In this document: in pieces, positions 43,834-52,975 of the stretch
Numbering within the stretch: the stretch's first letter is position 1
How the letters are laid out: each line of letters opens with the position of its first letter
Assembly (NCBI RefSeq): GCF_900107795.1
Contig: NZ_FNRL01000032.1
Location: 1 to 64,000, forward strand
Direction: 5' to 3'
DNA from: Chitinophaga terrae (ex Kim and Jung 2007)
GTDB taxonomy: Bacteria; Bacteroidota; Bacteroidia; Chitinophagales; Chitinophagaceae
Length of the DNA stretch: 64,000 nt
Program-made: the position numbers and the translations under genes
Notes under the pieces: generated by a model
Told to the model about the DNA's origin: nothing
The model's input: only the letters and a program-made list of their open reading frames with translations
The model's database searches: none

Positions 43834-44229
43834 TTAATTTTCGTAGCAGTCATAATTCCGCTGTCTGTAAATTTTGCCATCTCTGAATTCTATAACGCTG
43901 CAGATAAAAGCTTTCATAACCTGACCCCGCCGGAATTTGCCGGCGTCTACTCCTATCTCGCCTGTCCATGTTGCTTCTACAACCAGGGTATTGCCCGTTT
44001 CCACCACTTTAACCACGCTAAAGTGCTGAGATTTCAGGATGACCTTATTAATAGCCATACTTTCCAGCATAACATCGAAGTTCCGCTGTTTGACTTCTTC
44101 AGACAACAAATTAGGATAAGCTGTCTGGATAATGTTGGGATGAAAAATAGTGGCATATTCAGCAGCATCTACTGAGAAATTCTCCAGGAGATGGAAGTAC
44201 CGGTATATAAGCGCCAGTTTTTCGTCCAT
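43834..44229 (-). CDS. NTF2-like (SnoaL-type) protein
   Basis: A 131-aa single-domain protein with the NTF2-like layout: an N-terminal helix (LALIYRYFHLLEN), FHPNIIQTAYPNLLSEEVKQRNF, VEATWTGEIG and the final strand VIEFRDGKIYRQRNYDCYE. Such proteins can be enzymes (isomerases, hydrolases) or ligand binders. No substrate can be read. Five bp before the lipoprotein gene. Confidence 0.85.
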   Translation of the reverse strand: MDEKLALIYRYFHLLENFSVDAAEYATIFHPNIIQTAYPNLLSEEVKQRNFDVMLESMAINKVILKSQHFSVVKVVETGNTLVVEATWTGEIGVDAGKFRRGQVMKAFICSVIEFRDGKIYRQRNYDCYEN

Positions 44230-44277
44230 TAAGCAGGGATAAATTTATGCGAAAATAATCATTAGGGACGATGGAAC

Positions 44278-45561
44278 CTATTGTGCGCTGGTAAAAGCAA
44301 GTTTATCCTTGCTGTTCGTTTTGTCTATGATCCTGTATACGAGTTTGATCACGCCAAGGGTACCGTCGTAGTTGATCTTGTTGTTTTCCGGAACCAGTGA
44401 GTTGGTAGAGAAAGAAAGAACGGGAATATGTTTTTTGAAGAAGGCGGCATGATCAGATACGCCGGCAGTGTTGCTGACGTTCAGGCGAAACCCTTCGGGG
44501 CTTACCTGTTGCAGGATGCCGGTCCAGTCGTCAGACGAGCTGCTTCCGTTCACCTGTAGTGGCTGATCGGGCGATAACTGGCCGATGCCATCCAGGTTGA
44601 TCATATAGTTAACCGTTGACAGGTCAATGGTTGGGTGAGCGGCAAAGTAATTGGAGCCTGCCAGGTTTTGCTCTTTACCTGAAAAGGCTACTACCAGGTA
44701 GTTATTATTATGGAGGGAAGAATTGCGTAAAAGCCTTGCCAGTTCGAGCAAAGCGGCGGTGCCGCTGGCGTTGTTGCTGGATTGTACGCTGCTGTCCCAA
44801 CCTGGGAAGTCGTAATGCGCTCCCAGGATAATAGTACGGTCTGCTTTATTATTGATATAACCGATCACGTTAGTGCCGTTACGCTTGATATTGTCGAAGG
44901 CTACGCGGATATTGACCTGGAAGCCGTTGGCGTCATCGGCGCTTAAAAGTTTGCTGGTTGCGTCATTTACCCATACGGCAGGGATGGAAAGAGCTGGTGT
45001 CGCTTCCTGCAACCATTTCTGTACTTCGGGTGCATCTACCTTGCCGTTATAGAAGATAACGCCGGTTGCACCGGCCTTTTCAGCTTCTTTTGCCAGGCGG
45101 AAGCATTGCTGGAGGGTTGTTAGCTGGCTGGAGGAATCTATATCTTCCATGTTTATGAACCAGATGTTATCGGGTTCATTCACTCCTGTGATCACTTCGC
45201 CTTTGGCGGTTTTCTGGGCGCTGAAAGGCAGGGGCAGGAAATCGCGGCCGGTCTTCAGCGTTTGCTGGTCGATTGTCACCGAACAGTTGGCGGAAGGTTC
45301 GCGGCTTTCTTTTACTGTAAAGGCCTGGAGGTAACCGTCGTTACCCATTGGGGTAAGTCCGGAGTTTTTCATCTGTTCCGCGAGGTAGTTTGCGGCCAGT
45401 TGCTCTCCCGGGGCGCCGGTACTCCGGCTTTCGAGCTTGTTGCTACTTAAAAAAGTGATGTGCGATTGTAGGTTGCCAATGGTTTTTCTGTCCTCTTTTT
45501 TCTGTGCATTAACAGATATGGTTATCACAACCAGTGGTAACAGCCAGGTTATCTTTTTCAC
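44278..45561 (-). CDS. M28-family peptidase homologue, active-site residues altered
   Basis: The 427-aa exported protein has a signal peptide (KITWLLPLVVITISVNAQ), a protease-associated insertion around residues 110-220 and an M28 core: ILGAHYDFPGWDSS with metal His249, NNASGTAALLELA, AFSGKEQNLAGSNYF, INLDGIG with Asp324 and SDHAAFF with His371. The bridging metal Asp of the usual DDNASG is Asn263, and the catalytic Glu of the usual EE pair is Lys296. Two zinc positions remain. It is probably a non-catalytic binding protein, or has unusual activity. Alignment made by eye. Confidence 0.85.
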   Translation of the reverse strand: MKKITWLLPLVVITISVNAQKKEDRKTIGNLQSHITFLSSNKLESRSTGAPGEQLAANYLAEQMKNSGLTPMGNDGYLQAFTVKESREPSANCSVTIDQQTLKTGRDFLPLPFSAQKTAKGEVITGVNEPDNIWFINMEDIDSSSQLTTLQQCFRLAKEAEKAGATGVIFYNGKVDAPEVQKWLQEATPALSIPAVWVNDATSKLLSADDANGFQVNIRVAFDNIKRNGTNVIGYINNKADRTIILGAHYDFPGWDSSVQSSNNASGTAALLELARLLRNSSLHNNNYLVVAFSGKEQNLAGSNYFAAHPTIDLSTVNYMINLDGIGQLSPDQPLQVNGSSSSDDWTGILQQVSPEGFRLNVSNTAGVSDHAAFFKKHIPVLSFSTNSLVPENNKINYDGTLGVIKLVYRIIDKTNSKDKLAFTSAQ

Positions 45562-45739
45562 AGCAATAATATTGGGTGTTAAAGCAAAAGTACGAATTAC
45601 CCCTATCCATCTATTAAAATCCTGCCAAATCTTTTTTTCTAGTTCATTGTATTTGAACTATTTATAATGTAAATATCATGAATCGTCTTAGCACTGTCAT
45701 TCAGCGCACCTTCCTGGACGTTAATAGTTGCCAAATCCC

Positions 45740-45747
45740 TATTTTTG
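45740..45747 (+). promoter_or_regulatory. -7 box of the gcvT promoter
   Basis: TATTTTTG lies 21 bases before the gcvT start and fits TAnnTTTG. No TTG at the standard distance. No glycine riboswitch is visible upstream. Confidence 0.4.
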
Positions 45748-45767
45748 CCCCGTTTTAAAAACGTAGT

Positions 45768-46856
45768 ATGAAGAACACGCCTTTTACTGAGAAGCACATT
45801 GCATTGGGAGCGAAGATGGCCCCATTTGCTGGTTACAACATGCCTATTTCCTACACTGGTATTAACGACGAACACCATGCGGTTCGTACAAATGCCGGCG
45901 TTTTTGATGTAAGTCACATGGGCGAGTTTATTTTAAAGGGTGAAAATGCATTGGACCTGATCCAACGCGTTACCAGCAACGACGCATCCAAGCTCACTGC
46001 CGGTAAAGCCCAGTACAGCTGTTTACCTAACAAAGAAGGCGGGATAGTAGACGATCTGCTGGTATACTGTATTGAAGAAAATAAAGTATACATGTTGGTT
46101 GTTAACGCCAGCAATATCGAAAAAGACTGGAACTGGATCAGCTCATTTAACGACAAGGGGGTTGAAATGCACAACATTTCAGATAAAACCTGTTTGTTGG
46201 CGATCCAGGGACCTAATGCCGCCAGCATCCTGCAACCATTAACGGATGTAGACCTGATAAATATGAAATACTACACCTTTGCGAAAGGCGCTTTTGCAGG
46301 GGTATCCAATGTGCTGATCAGCGCTACCGGCTACACCGGGGCAGGAGGCGTGGAGATCTATTTTGAAGACAAAGACGGCGATGCATCGAAGATCTGGGAT
46401 GCAATTTTCGAGATCGGCGCTCCGAAAGGACTGAAACCTATTGGCCTGGGCGCTCGCGATACCCTGCGCCTGGAAATGGGCTTCTGCTTATACGGCAACG
46501 ACATCGACGATACTACTTCCCCTATGGAAGCAGGTTTGGGATGGATCACCAAATTTACCAAACCATTTACATCAAGCGAGCTGTTTGCACAGCAGAAAGC
46601 CAATGGAGTAACCCGCAAACTGGTTGGATTTGAAATGATCGACAAGGGAATCCCGCGTCATGATTACGAAATAAAGGATGCAGCAGGTAATGTTATCGGT
46701 AAAGTAACTTCCGGTACGCAGTCTCCATCTTTACAAAAAGCAATAGGCCTGGGCTATGTTCAGACAGCCTTTGCAACACCCGAAACAGAGATCTATATAG
46801 CCGTTCGCGATAAGGCTTTAAAAGCAAAAGTGGTAAAAGTACCTTTCCTGAGCTAG
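45768..46856 (+). CDS. gcvT: Glycine cleavage system aminomethyltransferase (T protein)
   Basis: A 362-aa protein of the glycine cleavage system, moving a one-carbon unit to tetrahydrofolate. Motifs: HIALGAKMAPFAGYNMPISY, GVFDVSHMGEF, ANDASKLTAG-like TSNDASKLTAGKAQYS, GYTGAGGVEIYFE, GARDTLRLEMGFCLYGND and the end VGFEMIDKGIPRHDYEI and TSGTQSPSLQKAIGLGYV. Genes for P, H and L proteins are elsewhere. Confidence 0.95.
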   Translation: MKNTPFTEKHIALGAKMAPFAGYNMPISYTGINDEHHAVRTNAGVFDVSHMGEFILKGENALDLIQRVTSNDASKLTAGKAQYSCLPNKEGGIVDDLLVYCIEENKVYMLVVNASNIEKDWNWISSFNDKGVEMHNISDKTCLLAIQGPNAASILQPLTDVDLINMKYYTFAKGAFAGVSNVLISATGYTGAGGVEIYFEDKDGDASKIWDAIFEIGAPKGLKPIGLGARDTLRLEMGFCLYGNDIDDTTSPMEAGLGWITKFTKPFTSSELFAQQKANGVTRKLVGFEMIDKGIPRHDYEIKDAAGNVIGKVTSGTQSPSLQKAIGLGYVQTAFATPETEIYIAVRDKALKAKVVKVPFLS

Positions 46857-46941
46857 GAATAGCGGGGTAAAGTTATTAATTTCGTTGGCCGCGTTTCGTA
46901 CTTCCGGGTGCGAAACGCTTGAAATTTATACCACCATATCT

Positions 46942-47415
46942 ATGCCTACTATTCATTTAACTACCGTTATTCATGCGCCTTTACAGCGGGTGTTTGACCT
47001 GAGCCGGAGTATCACACTGCATAAACGCAGTATGGAACACCGGCAGGAAGAAGCTATTAAAGGCCGCACAAACGGGCTGATATCATATAACGAATCTGTG
47101 ACGTGGCGGGCAAAACACCTTGGCAAAATAAGGGAACTGACCACCCAGATCACAGCCATGCAACAGAACGAGTTCTTTACAGATGAGATGACGCAGGGCG
47201 ATTTCACTTATATGAAACATGACCACTATTTCAAAGAAATAGATAACGGTACAGTAATGATAGATATCATGGATTTTGGCACCCCATATGGTTGGTTCGG
47301 AAGAGTGTTTGAAAAACTTTTTCTTCATAACTATATGACAAAGCTCCTGCAGCAAAGGAATAGTACGATCAAGGATTATGCAGAGAGTGACAAGTGGAGA
47401 GTGATCCTTGATTAA
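46942..47415 (+). CDS. SRPBCC (START-like) domain protein
   Basis: ATG at 46942 gives the typical start MPTIHLTTVIHAPLQRVFDL of ligand-binding SRPBCC proteins; the open frame upstream is not needed. 157 aa in all, with MDFGTPYGWFGRVFEKLF and a C-terminal helix NYMTKLLQQRNSTIKDYAE that closes the pocket. Ligand unknown. It lies between gcvT and comB on the same strand, with 15 bp to comB. Confidence 0.85.
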   Translation: MPTIHLTTVIHAPLQRVFDLSRSITLHKRSMEHRQEEAIKGRTNGLISYNESVTWRAKHLGKIRELTTQITAMQQNEFFTDEMTQGDFTYMKHDHYFKEIDNGTVMIDIMDFGTPYGWFGRVFEKLFLHNYMTKLLQQRNSTIKDYAESDKWRVILD

Positions 47416-47430
47416 TTTAAAAACAATTGA

Positions 47431-48153
47431 ATGTCAGAAAATCACAAACCTAGCCTGGAAGTATGTTTATCCCCGGCTTTATTGCATCTGTACGATGTAA
47501 AGAACAGTATTGTAGTTATTATTGATGTGCTAAGGGCTACGTCAACTATTTGCACTGCCCTGTACAATGGCGCAGCAAGAGTTATCCCGGTTGCCAGCGT
47601 GGAAGAATGCGTGAATATCGGCCGTGCAATTGGCGGTATCACCGCCGGTGAAAGGGATGGCCGGATAGCGGAAGGACTGGTACATGGCAACTCCCCTTTC
47701 GAATACCCACGTGAATTTATAGAGAATCAAACGCTGGTGCTGACCACTACCAATGGTACGAAGCTGTTGCATATGGCTAAAGATGCCATCCAGATCATTA
47801 CCGGTTCTTTCCCTAATATCAGCGCGGTTTGCGACTACCTCGTGGCGCAGGGACAAAACGTCATCCTGGGCTGCGCAGCCTGGAAAGACAGGGTAAACCT
47901 GGAAGATACCCTCTTTGCAGGTGCAGTGGTGAATCGTATTAAAGCGCATTTTGATATCAACTGCGATTCTGCCATTGCTGCCGAAACATTATACAATGCA
48001 GCAAAAGATGATATCTATACTTTCATGAAGCAGGCCACTCACTATAAAAGACTGGCGAACTTCGGGCTTGAAAAAGATATTCAATATTGCCTCACTCCTG
48101 ATGGCGCAAACGTGTTACCGCTGTTTAAGAACGGGGAGCTGATAGCAGAATAA
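47431..48153 (+). CDS. comB: ComB-type 2-phosphosulfolactate phosphatase
   Basis: The 240-aa protein matches the ComB family, which removes phosphate from 2-phosphosulfolactate in coenzyme M synthesis: VVIIDVLRATSTICTAL, AGERDGRIAEGLVHGNSP, TTTNGTKLL, GCAAWKDRVNLEDTLFAG and the end QYCLTPDGANVLPLF. Bacteria of this group do not make coenzyme M; a role in other sulfonates is possible but is inference. ComA is not in the window. Confidence 0.9.
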   Translation: MSENHKPSLEVCLSPALLHLYDVKNSIVVIIDVLRATSTICTALYNGAARVIPVASVEECVNIGRAIGGITAGERDGRIAEGLVHGNSPFEYPREFIENQTLVLTTTNGTKLLHMAKDAIQIITGSFPNISAVCDYLVAQGQNVILGCAAWKDRVNLEDTLFAGAVVNRIKAHFDINCDSAIAAETLYNAAKDDIYTFMKQATHYKRLANFGLEKDIQYCLTPDGANVLPLFKNGELIAE

Positions 48154-48161
48154 AATTGTAA

Positions 48162-48198
48162 GGGAGATTTTTAACTTTTTCTGAAAAATCTCCCTTTT
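48162..48198 (+). terminator. Terminator after comB
   Basis: An 11-bp perfect stem, GGGAGATTTTT (48162-48172) with AAAAATCTCCC (48184-48194), followed by TTTT. Confidence 0.85.
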
Positions 48199-48446
48199 CA
48201 TATATAAAAAATTGATTTATATTCTGTTATAATTGCATTATTTGTTAATAACCCAATCTTCTTTCTATCTCCTTTTTACAAACCACCAGTTAAGCGATTT
48301 AATAACACTAATAGCACGTTTCAGCTGCGCCGAATTAGAAATTTTCTGCTTACTTTTGTGGATTGCCTTTTTATCAGCTGCAAAAAATTTTTCGATACTT
48401 ATTAACCCTTGGCTGGTAAATAAAAAAGCAGGCAACAACGAATAGT

Positions 48447-51400
48447 ATGTCGCTACCCCATTTGCTAAAATATGTTTACAACAACGGCACTGATGAAGTG
48501 ATCCGCAGGGGGAAGCGTATCTTTTCGACAGGAGGGGTTGAATTAATTGAAGCCGATCCAGTCTTAAAAACCGCGACCTTCCGCGTAAAGAGCGACACGC
48601 ATGCCAATTATTATCGTGTTTCCATCGCAAAATATGGAGATCCAACCGGTATGTCTATTAGGTGCCAATGCCCTTACAACCTGGGGGATATTTGTCGCCA
48701 TGAAGCTGCTGCCCTTTTTCAGCTCCAGGAAATGCTGGATAAGAACCATTTCGAAAGTTTCGAATCGCATTTTGATCAGCATCATACACTGATCAAAATG
48801 AAATCTATTGACCTCAAAACAATCAAACTGCTTACTTCTGCTGCCAGTTTTGAGAAAGCAGAAGAACTGGCTAAAAAAAGCCCTGTAGTAATCAACTCAG
48901 CAAAGGATGAAAAAGTAGAAGCGGTGCTCAAATTAGACGGGCACGAATACCCGCTTATCATCCAGCGCAACGAAGAGCGTTTTTTTGATACCCACTGTAC
49001 CTGCGACGAGTCAGAATATGCGCTCTGCGTGCATAAGACAACACTCTTCCTGCAATTACTGCAAAAATTCGGTCCTTATTATTTCGATACCTTAAGGAAC
49101 TGGGATAAAGAGAAAAACAAACTTTTATCATTATACGGCTATTCCCTGTCTGATGACCTGGATGGCAAATTCGCGTTCAGTTATACAGATGGAAAACCCT
49201 TCCTGAGGGTGCTCGATCCATCTATCAAACGGGTGGATGGCTCTGCGATCGGCCGCCAGGCCGCCAGCCCAGCCCCTCCGCAGCCGGAAGAAACCATTAC
49301 GATCTCTCAACGGCTGGCTGTTGTTTTCAACGCCAACGAACAATTATACCCGCATTTCAAAATAGACCTGGTAAGCGGCGAAGTCAACGAAGAACAAACA
49401 GCCTTCGTTTCCCTGGCCAGCAAACTGGATCTCACGAAGTATGTTGATTTTTACCAGTTCAAGGAAAAAGACAGGGAACTGATAGCTCCTATCCGTAAAC
49501 TGCAGGGGCCCGAGGTAAGCAAATTCCTCTCTAAAAACTCTCCCTTCGCAGGGATCTGGGAAAACATCACCCACGAGAACGAGGAAGAACTGCCAACAGA
49601 AACCAAAGAACTGATGCTGGAATACCTGCATCCTAAACTGGCTAAACTGTTCCCTCAGCTTGCAGAACACAAACTGGTATTTGTTCTCCCTAACCGCCAG
49701 GCGTTCAAGACAAAAAACCTGGAACACCTGCAGATAGGGGCCGACAGGTTAAAACTGATCATCAAAACAGAAACGGGAGATACGCACGTAACCATTCGCT
49801 GCTACGTGAATATCGAAGGCGAAATGATCAGCATTGCTGATAATGCCTGGGAAAGTTCACTGCTCTTCCTGTATAAAAACGTATTGTACCTGTTCGAGAA
49901 CCCGCAGGATGCGCTCCATGCGGAACTATTCAGGCAAAACGGCGAACTGCGCATCGCAAACGCCGAATGGCCGGTATACCTGAAAGATTACCTGCTGCCG
50001 CTCAGTAAACAATACGATATTCAATTTGATAAAGAACTGCTGGCAGAGGTAGACGACCTGATGCCCGAACCAAGGGTATTCCTGAAAGAGCTGGGAGAAA
50101 CCTTCATCATCCAGCCGGGTTTTGCCTACCGTCACCAGGAAGTGGAATGGAATGATGAAACAAAGATCACCATCCAGGAAGGGAACAAAGTGCTGATCAT
50201 CCATCGTAATAAGGAAGCGGAAGATGAGTTTGTAAATAAACTGCGTACCCTGCATACCAACTTCCTGACCAGCGAGAACCATAACTATTTCTACCTGCGC
50301 GCTAAGGAAGCGTTGAAGAACAACTGGTTCTTCCTCTTCTTTGACGCGCTGAAAGAGATGAACGTACGGGTATTCGGTTTCGACTCCCTGCGCAACTTCA
50401 AGTTCAGTTCTCATAAACCTGTAACCAACCTGCAGATCAGCTCAGGCATCGACTGGTTTGATGCACAGATCGAGGTATTGTACGGGGATCAGAAGGTAAG
50501 CATAAAAGATATTAAGCAGGCTTTAGCCAATAAACAAAACTATGTTCAGCTGGCAGACGGTTCACTGGGGCTTTTGCCGGAAGAATGGTTGCGTAAATAC
50601 TCTCTCCTGTTTAAAGTGGGAGAAGAGAAAGACAAAGGACTTAAGCTCAGCAAATACAATTTCAGCGTAATTGATGAACTCTATGAGTTTATCGACGACG
50701 AAGCCGTGGTAATAGAACTGGAACAAAAACGCAGGAAGCTGCTCCAGTTCGACGAAATACGCAATATTTCGCTGCCGCATAACCTGCACGCCAACCTGCG
50801 TCCATACCAGGAAAGCGGCTTCCAGTGGCTGAACTACCTGGATGACATCAAGTGGGGAGGTATCCTGGCCGACGACATGGGTCTTGGTAAAACCATCCAG
50901 GCGCTGACATTCCTGCAATACTACAAGAACAAAAGCCTGAATAAAACCCTTTCCCTGGTTGTATGTCCTACCACGCTGATCTATAACTGGGAAAATGAGA
51001 TCAGGAAATTCACGCCTGATATCTCCCATCATATTCATCACGGGCCGGCACGACTGAAAACCGCGGAAGAACTGTCCAAATTTGACGTGATCATCACCAC
51101 GTACGGAACATTAAGAAGCGATATACAGCTATTGATGAAACTGGAGTTTGATTACGTGATACTGGATGAATCGCAGGCTATCAAAAACCCGCAATCCAAG
51201 GTGACCAAGGCGGCACAGCTCCTGCAAACCAAGAACAGGCTGGCTTTGAGCGGTACGCCAATGCAGAACAACACCTTCGATATATATGCGCAGATGAATT
51301 TCCTGAACCCGGGAATGTTGGGAAGCGTAGACTTTTTCAGGAATGAATTTGCTACGCCTATCGATAAATTCCAGGACGAAGACAGAAAAGAACACCTCCG

Positions 51401-52187
51401 TAAACTGATCTATCCGTTCATCCTGCGCCGTACCAAGGAACAGGTGGCAAAAGACTTACCGGATAAGATTGAAACGGTTATCTTCTGCGAAATGGACCCG
51501 GAACAAAGGCATATTTACGATGCTTACCGAAATACTTACCGTTCCAAGATCCTGGGTGTGATAGAAGACCAGGGTATTGAACGCTCGCAGCTGACCATCC
51601 TGCAAGGCCTGATGAAGCTGCGACAGATCTGTGATTCCCCGGCTATCCTGAATGACACGGAGCAGTATCCTAACCACTCTGTGAAGTTGCACGAACTGAC
51701 CCGCGAAATTTCAGAGAACATCGGCAACCATAAGGTGCTGATCTTCTCCCAGTTCCTGGGTATGTTAGGCCTGATCAGGGAAAGGATGCAGACAATGAAG
51801 ATACCGTACGAGTACTTTGATGGCAGCACCTCGACCATGGACAGGGAAAAGGCTATTCAGAACTTCCAGAATAACGATGAGTGCAGGGTATTCCTTATCT
51901 CCCTGAAAGCGGGAGGCGTGGGTCTGAACCTGACAGCGGCCGATTATGTATATATCGTAGATCCGTGGTGGAACCCGGCAGTGGAACAACAAGCCATTGA
52001 CCGTACTCACCGTATCGGGCAAACGAAAAATATCTTCGCTTACCGGATGATCTGTAAAGACACCGTGGAGGAAAAGATCCTGCAACTCCAGGAACGTAAA
52101 AAATCGCTGGTGAAAGAGATCATAGCTGATGACAGTGGATTTGTGAAGAAACTGACGAAAGAAGACGTGCTGTACCTGTTCAGCTAA
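48447..52187 (+). CDS. SNF2-family helicase with two SWIM zinc motifs
   Basis: A 1246-aa protein. The N-terminal part carries two CxC...CxH motifs: C73/C75/C83/H85 (CQCPYNLGDICRH) and C184/C186/C194/H196 (CTCDESEYALCVH), both SWIM-type zinc binders. From about residue 780 the SNF2 ATPase has LRPYQESGFQWL, GGILADDMGLGKTIQ (Walker A), DESQAIKNP (box II), ALSGTPMQNN, KVLIFSQFLGML and VGLNLTAADYVYIVDPWWNP with DRTHRIGQ. It uses ATP to move along DNA and probably displaces proteins from DNA or RNA polymerase. TACTTTTG at 48351-48358 may be its -7 box. Confidence 0.93.
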   Translation: MSLPHLLKYVYNNGTDEVIRRGKRIFSTGGVELIEADPVLKTATFRVKSDTHANYYRVSIAKYGDPTGMSIRCQCPYNLGDICRHEAAALFQLQEMLDKNHFESFESHFDQHHTLIKMKSIDLKTIKLLTSAASFEKAEELAKKSPVVINSAKDEKVEAVLKLDGHEYPLIIQRNEERFFDTHCTCDESEYALCVHKTTLFLQLLQKFGPYYFDTLRNWDKEKNKLLSLYGYSLSDDLDGKFAFSYTDGKPFLRVLDPSIKRVDGSAIGRQAASPAPPQPEETITISQRLAVVFNANEQLYPHFKIDLVSGEVNEEQTAFVSLASKLDLTKYVDFYQFKEKDRELIAPIRKLQGPEVSKFLSKNSPFAGIWENITHENEEELPTETKELMLEYLHPKLAKLFPQLAEHKLVFVLPNRQAFKTKNLEHLQIGADRLKLIIKTETGDTHVTIRCYVNIEGEMISIADNAWESSLLFLYKNVLYLFENPQDALHAELFRQNGELRIANAEWPVYLKDYLLPLSKQYDIQFDKELLAEVDDLMPEPRVFLKELGETFIIQPGFAYRHQEVEWNDETKITIQEGNKVLIIHRNKEAEDEFVNKLRTLHTNFLTSENHNYFYLRAKEALKNNWFFLFFDALKEMNVRVFGFDSLRNFKFSSHKPVTNLQISSGIDWFDAQIEVLYGDQKVSIKDIKQALANKQNYVQLADGSLGLLPEEWLRKYSLLFKVGEEKDKGLKLSKYNFSVIDELYEFIDDEAVVIELEQKRRKLLQFDEIRNISLPHNLHANLRPYQESGFQWLNYLDDIKWGGILADDMGLGKTIQALTFLQYYKNKSLNKTLSLVVCPTTLIYNWENEIRKFTPDISHHIHHGPARLKTAEELSKFDVIITTYGTLRSDIQLLMKLEFDYVILDESQAIKNPQSKVTKAAQLLQTKNRLALSGTPMQNNTFDIYAQMNFLNPGMLGSVDFFRNEFATPIDKFQDEDRKEHLRKLIYPFILRRTKEQVAKDLPDKIETVIFCEMDPEQRHIYDAYRNTYRSKILGVIEDQGIERSQLTILQGLMKLRQICDSPAILNDTEQYPNHSVKLHELTREISENIGNHKVLIFSQFLGMLGLIRERMQTMKIPYEYFDGSTSTMDREKAIQNFQNNDECRVFLISLKAGGVGLNLTAADYVYIVDPWWNPAVEQQAIDRTHRIGQTKNIFAYRMICKDTVEEKILQLQERKKSLVKEIIADDSGFVKKLTKEDVLYLFS

Positions 52188-52208
52188 TCGATATTTTATT
52201 ATACGCGA

Positions 52209-52240
52209 GGCTACCTTTACTTAGTAGAGGTAGCCTTTTT
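52209..52240 (+). terminator. Terminator of the SNF2 gene
   Basis: GGCTACCT (52209-52216) pairs with AGGTAGCC (52228-52235), followed by five Ts. Confidence 0.82.
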
Positions 52241-52425
52241 GTTTGTTAAGAACCCTTTCACTTTTTGCATAGACCCTACCATTTCTGCATGGTTTCATTT
52301 CCTTTATCTTCTTTCATTTTTCTTATTATTCAATATAATGAACTGAATATAAACGACTTAAATATCTGCTTGAAGGATCTGGCATTTAGATAGCATATCT
52401 CCTGGCATCAAATAAACAGATCAAA

Positions 52426-52764
52426 ATGTTACCAGATTCAAAAATTGCCATGTTGATACGCTCACAGTTACCGGGTATTTCTTTCCCGGCCAACGGGCAG
52501 CCGGCAGGCAAAGTAGCCGTAAGCAAAGTAATTAACGCGTTTGCCGATTACACAGGCCGAATGATCCGCTCCGGCAGCCTTGGCGAGGTAAAACGTTGTT
52601 TTACCATGGCAGGCGTCCTCTATAAGAACGGCAGCAGTACACTCCGTAACGCCATCGAAGGCGTATTCGTTTATGCGCTCTCTCCCCTGCTTCTTAAAAA
52701 GCACCAGGCATTGCTCCCGCTGGCATTGAGGAACGTCAGGATTCAACAATTACAAACTATTTAA
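52426..52764 (+). CDS. Small helical protein at the head of the kdp operon (DUF7674-like)
   Basis: A 112-aa protein: VSKVINAFADYTGRMIRSGSLGEVKRCFTMAGVLYKNGSSTLRNAIEGVFVYALSPLLL is helical and resembles small proteins (DUF7674 type) that I recall beside kdp genes in related genomes. No membrane segment or signal. Its closeness to the kdp micro-ORFs suggests a role in, or co-regulation with, potassium uptake; the function is not known. Confidence 0.65.
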   Translation: MLPDSKIAMLIRSQLPGISFPANGQPAGKVAVSKVINAFADYTGRMIRSGSLGEVKRCFTMAGVLYKNGSSTLRNAIEGVFVYALSPLLLKKHQALLPLALRNVRIQQLQTI

Positions 52765-52775
52765 TTCTAAGCGCG

Positions 52776-52859
52776 ATGATGACCGTATTAATGGTTTTAG
52801 CCGGTTTGGCGTGTTTTGTCCTCTTTTTCAAGTCTGTCGACTATTTCGAAAACATTTAA
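52776..52859 (+). CDS. 27-aa membrane peptide upstream of kdpF
   Basis: ATG at 52776, stop TAA at 52857-52859. One hydrophobic helix (VLMVLAGLACFVLFF) followed by KSVDYFENI. The layout, a single helix and a short charged tail, resembles KdpF but lacks its KPEKF ending. It lies 11 bases after the previous gene and 11 before kdpF, which suggests translation in the operon. Possible second small subunit; not proven. Confidence 0.5.
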   Translation: MMTVLMVLAGLACFVLFFKSVDYFENI

Positions 52860-52870
52860 CAATAAGAAAA

Positions 52871-52948
52871 ATGACTGCACTATTTGTGTTATCCATCCTT
52901 GTTTTCGGCTACATGTTATACGTTTTGCTGAAACCTGAAAAATTCTGA
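52871..52948 (+). CDS. kdpF: KdpF small subunit (25 aa)
   Basis: ATG at 52871, stop TGA at 52946-52948. The peptide is one membrane helix (LFVLSILVFGYMLYVLL) ending in KPEKF, the hallmark of KdpF, which stabilises the KdpABC complex. It is directly before kdpA. Confidence 0.88.
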   Translation: MTALFVLSILVFGYMLYVLLKPEKF

Positions 52949-52975
52949 TAGCAATTATTTTAATCCAAGATATAC

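Noticed and set aside
45562..45767. Possible glycine riboswitch before gcvT
   Set aside because: None of the conserved aptamer parts could be found; only a -7 box is visible.
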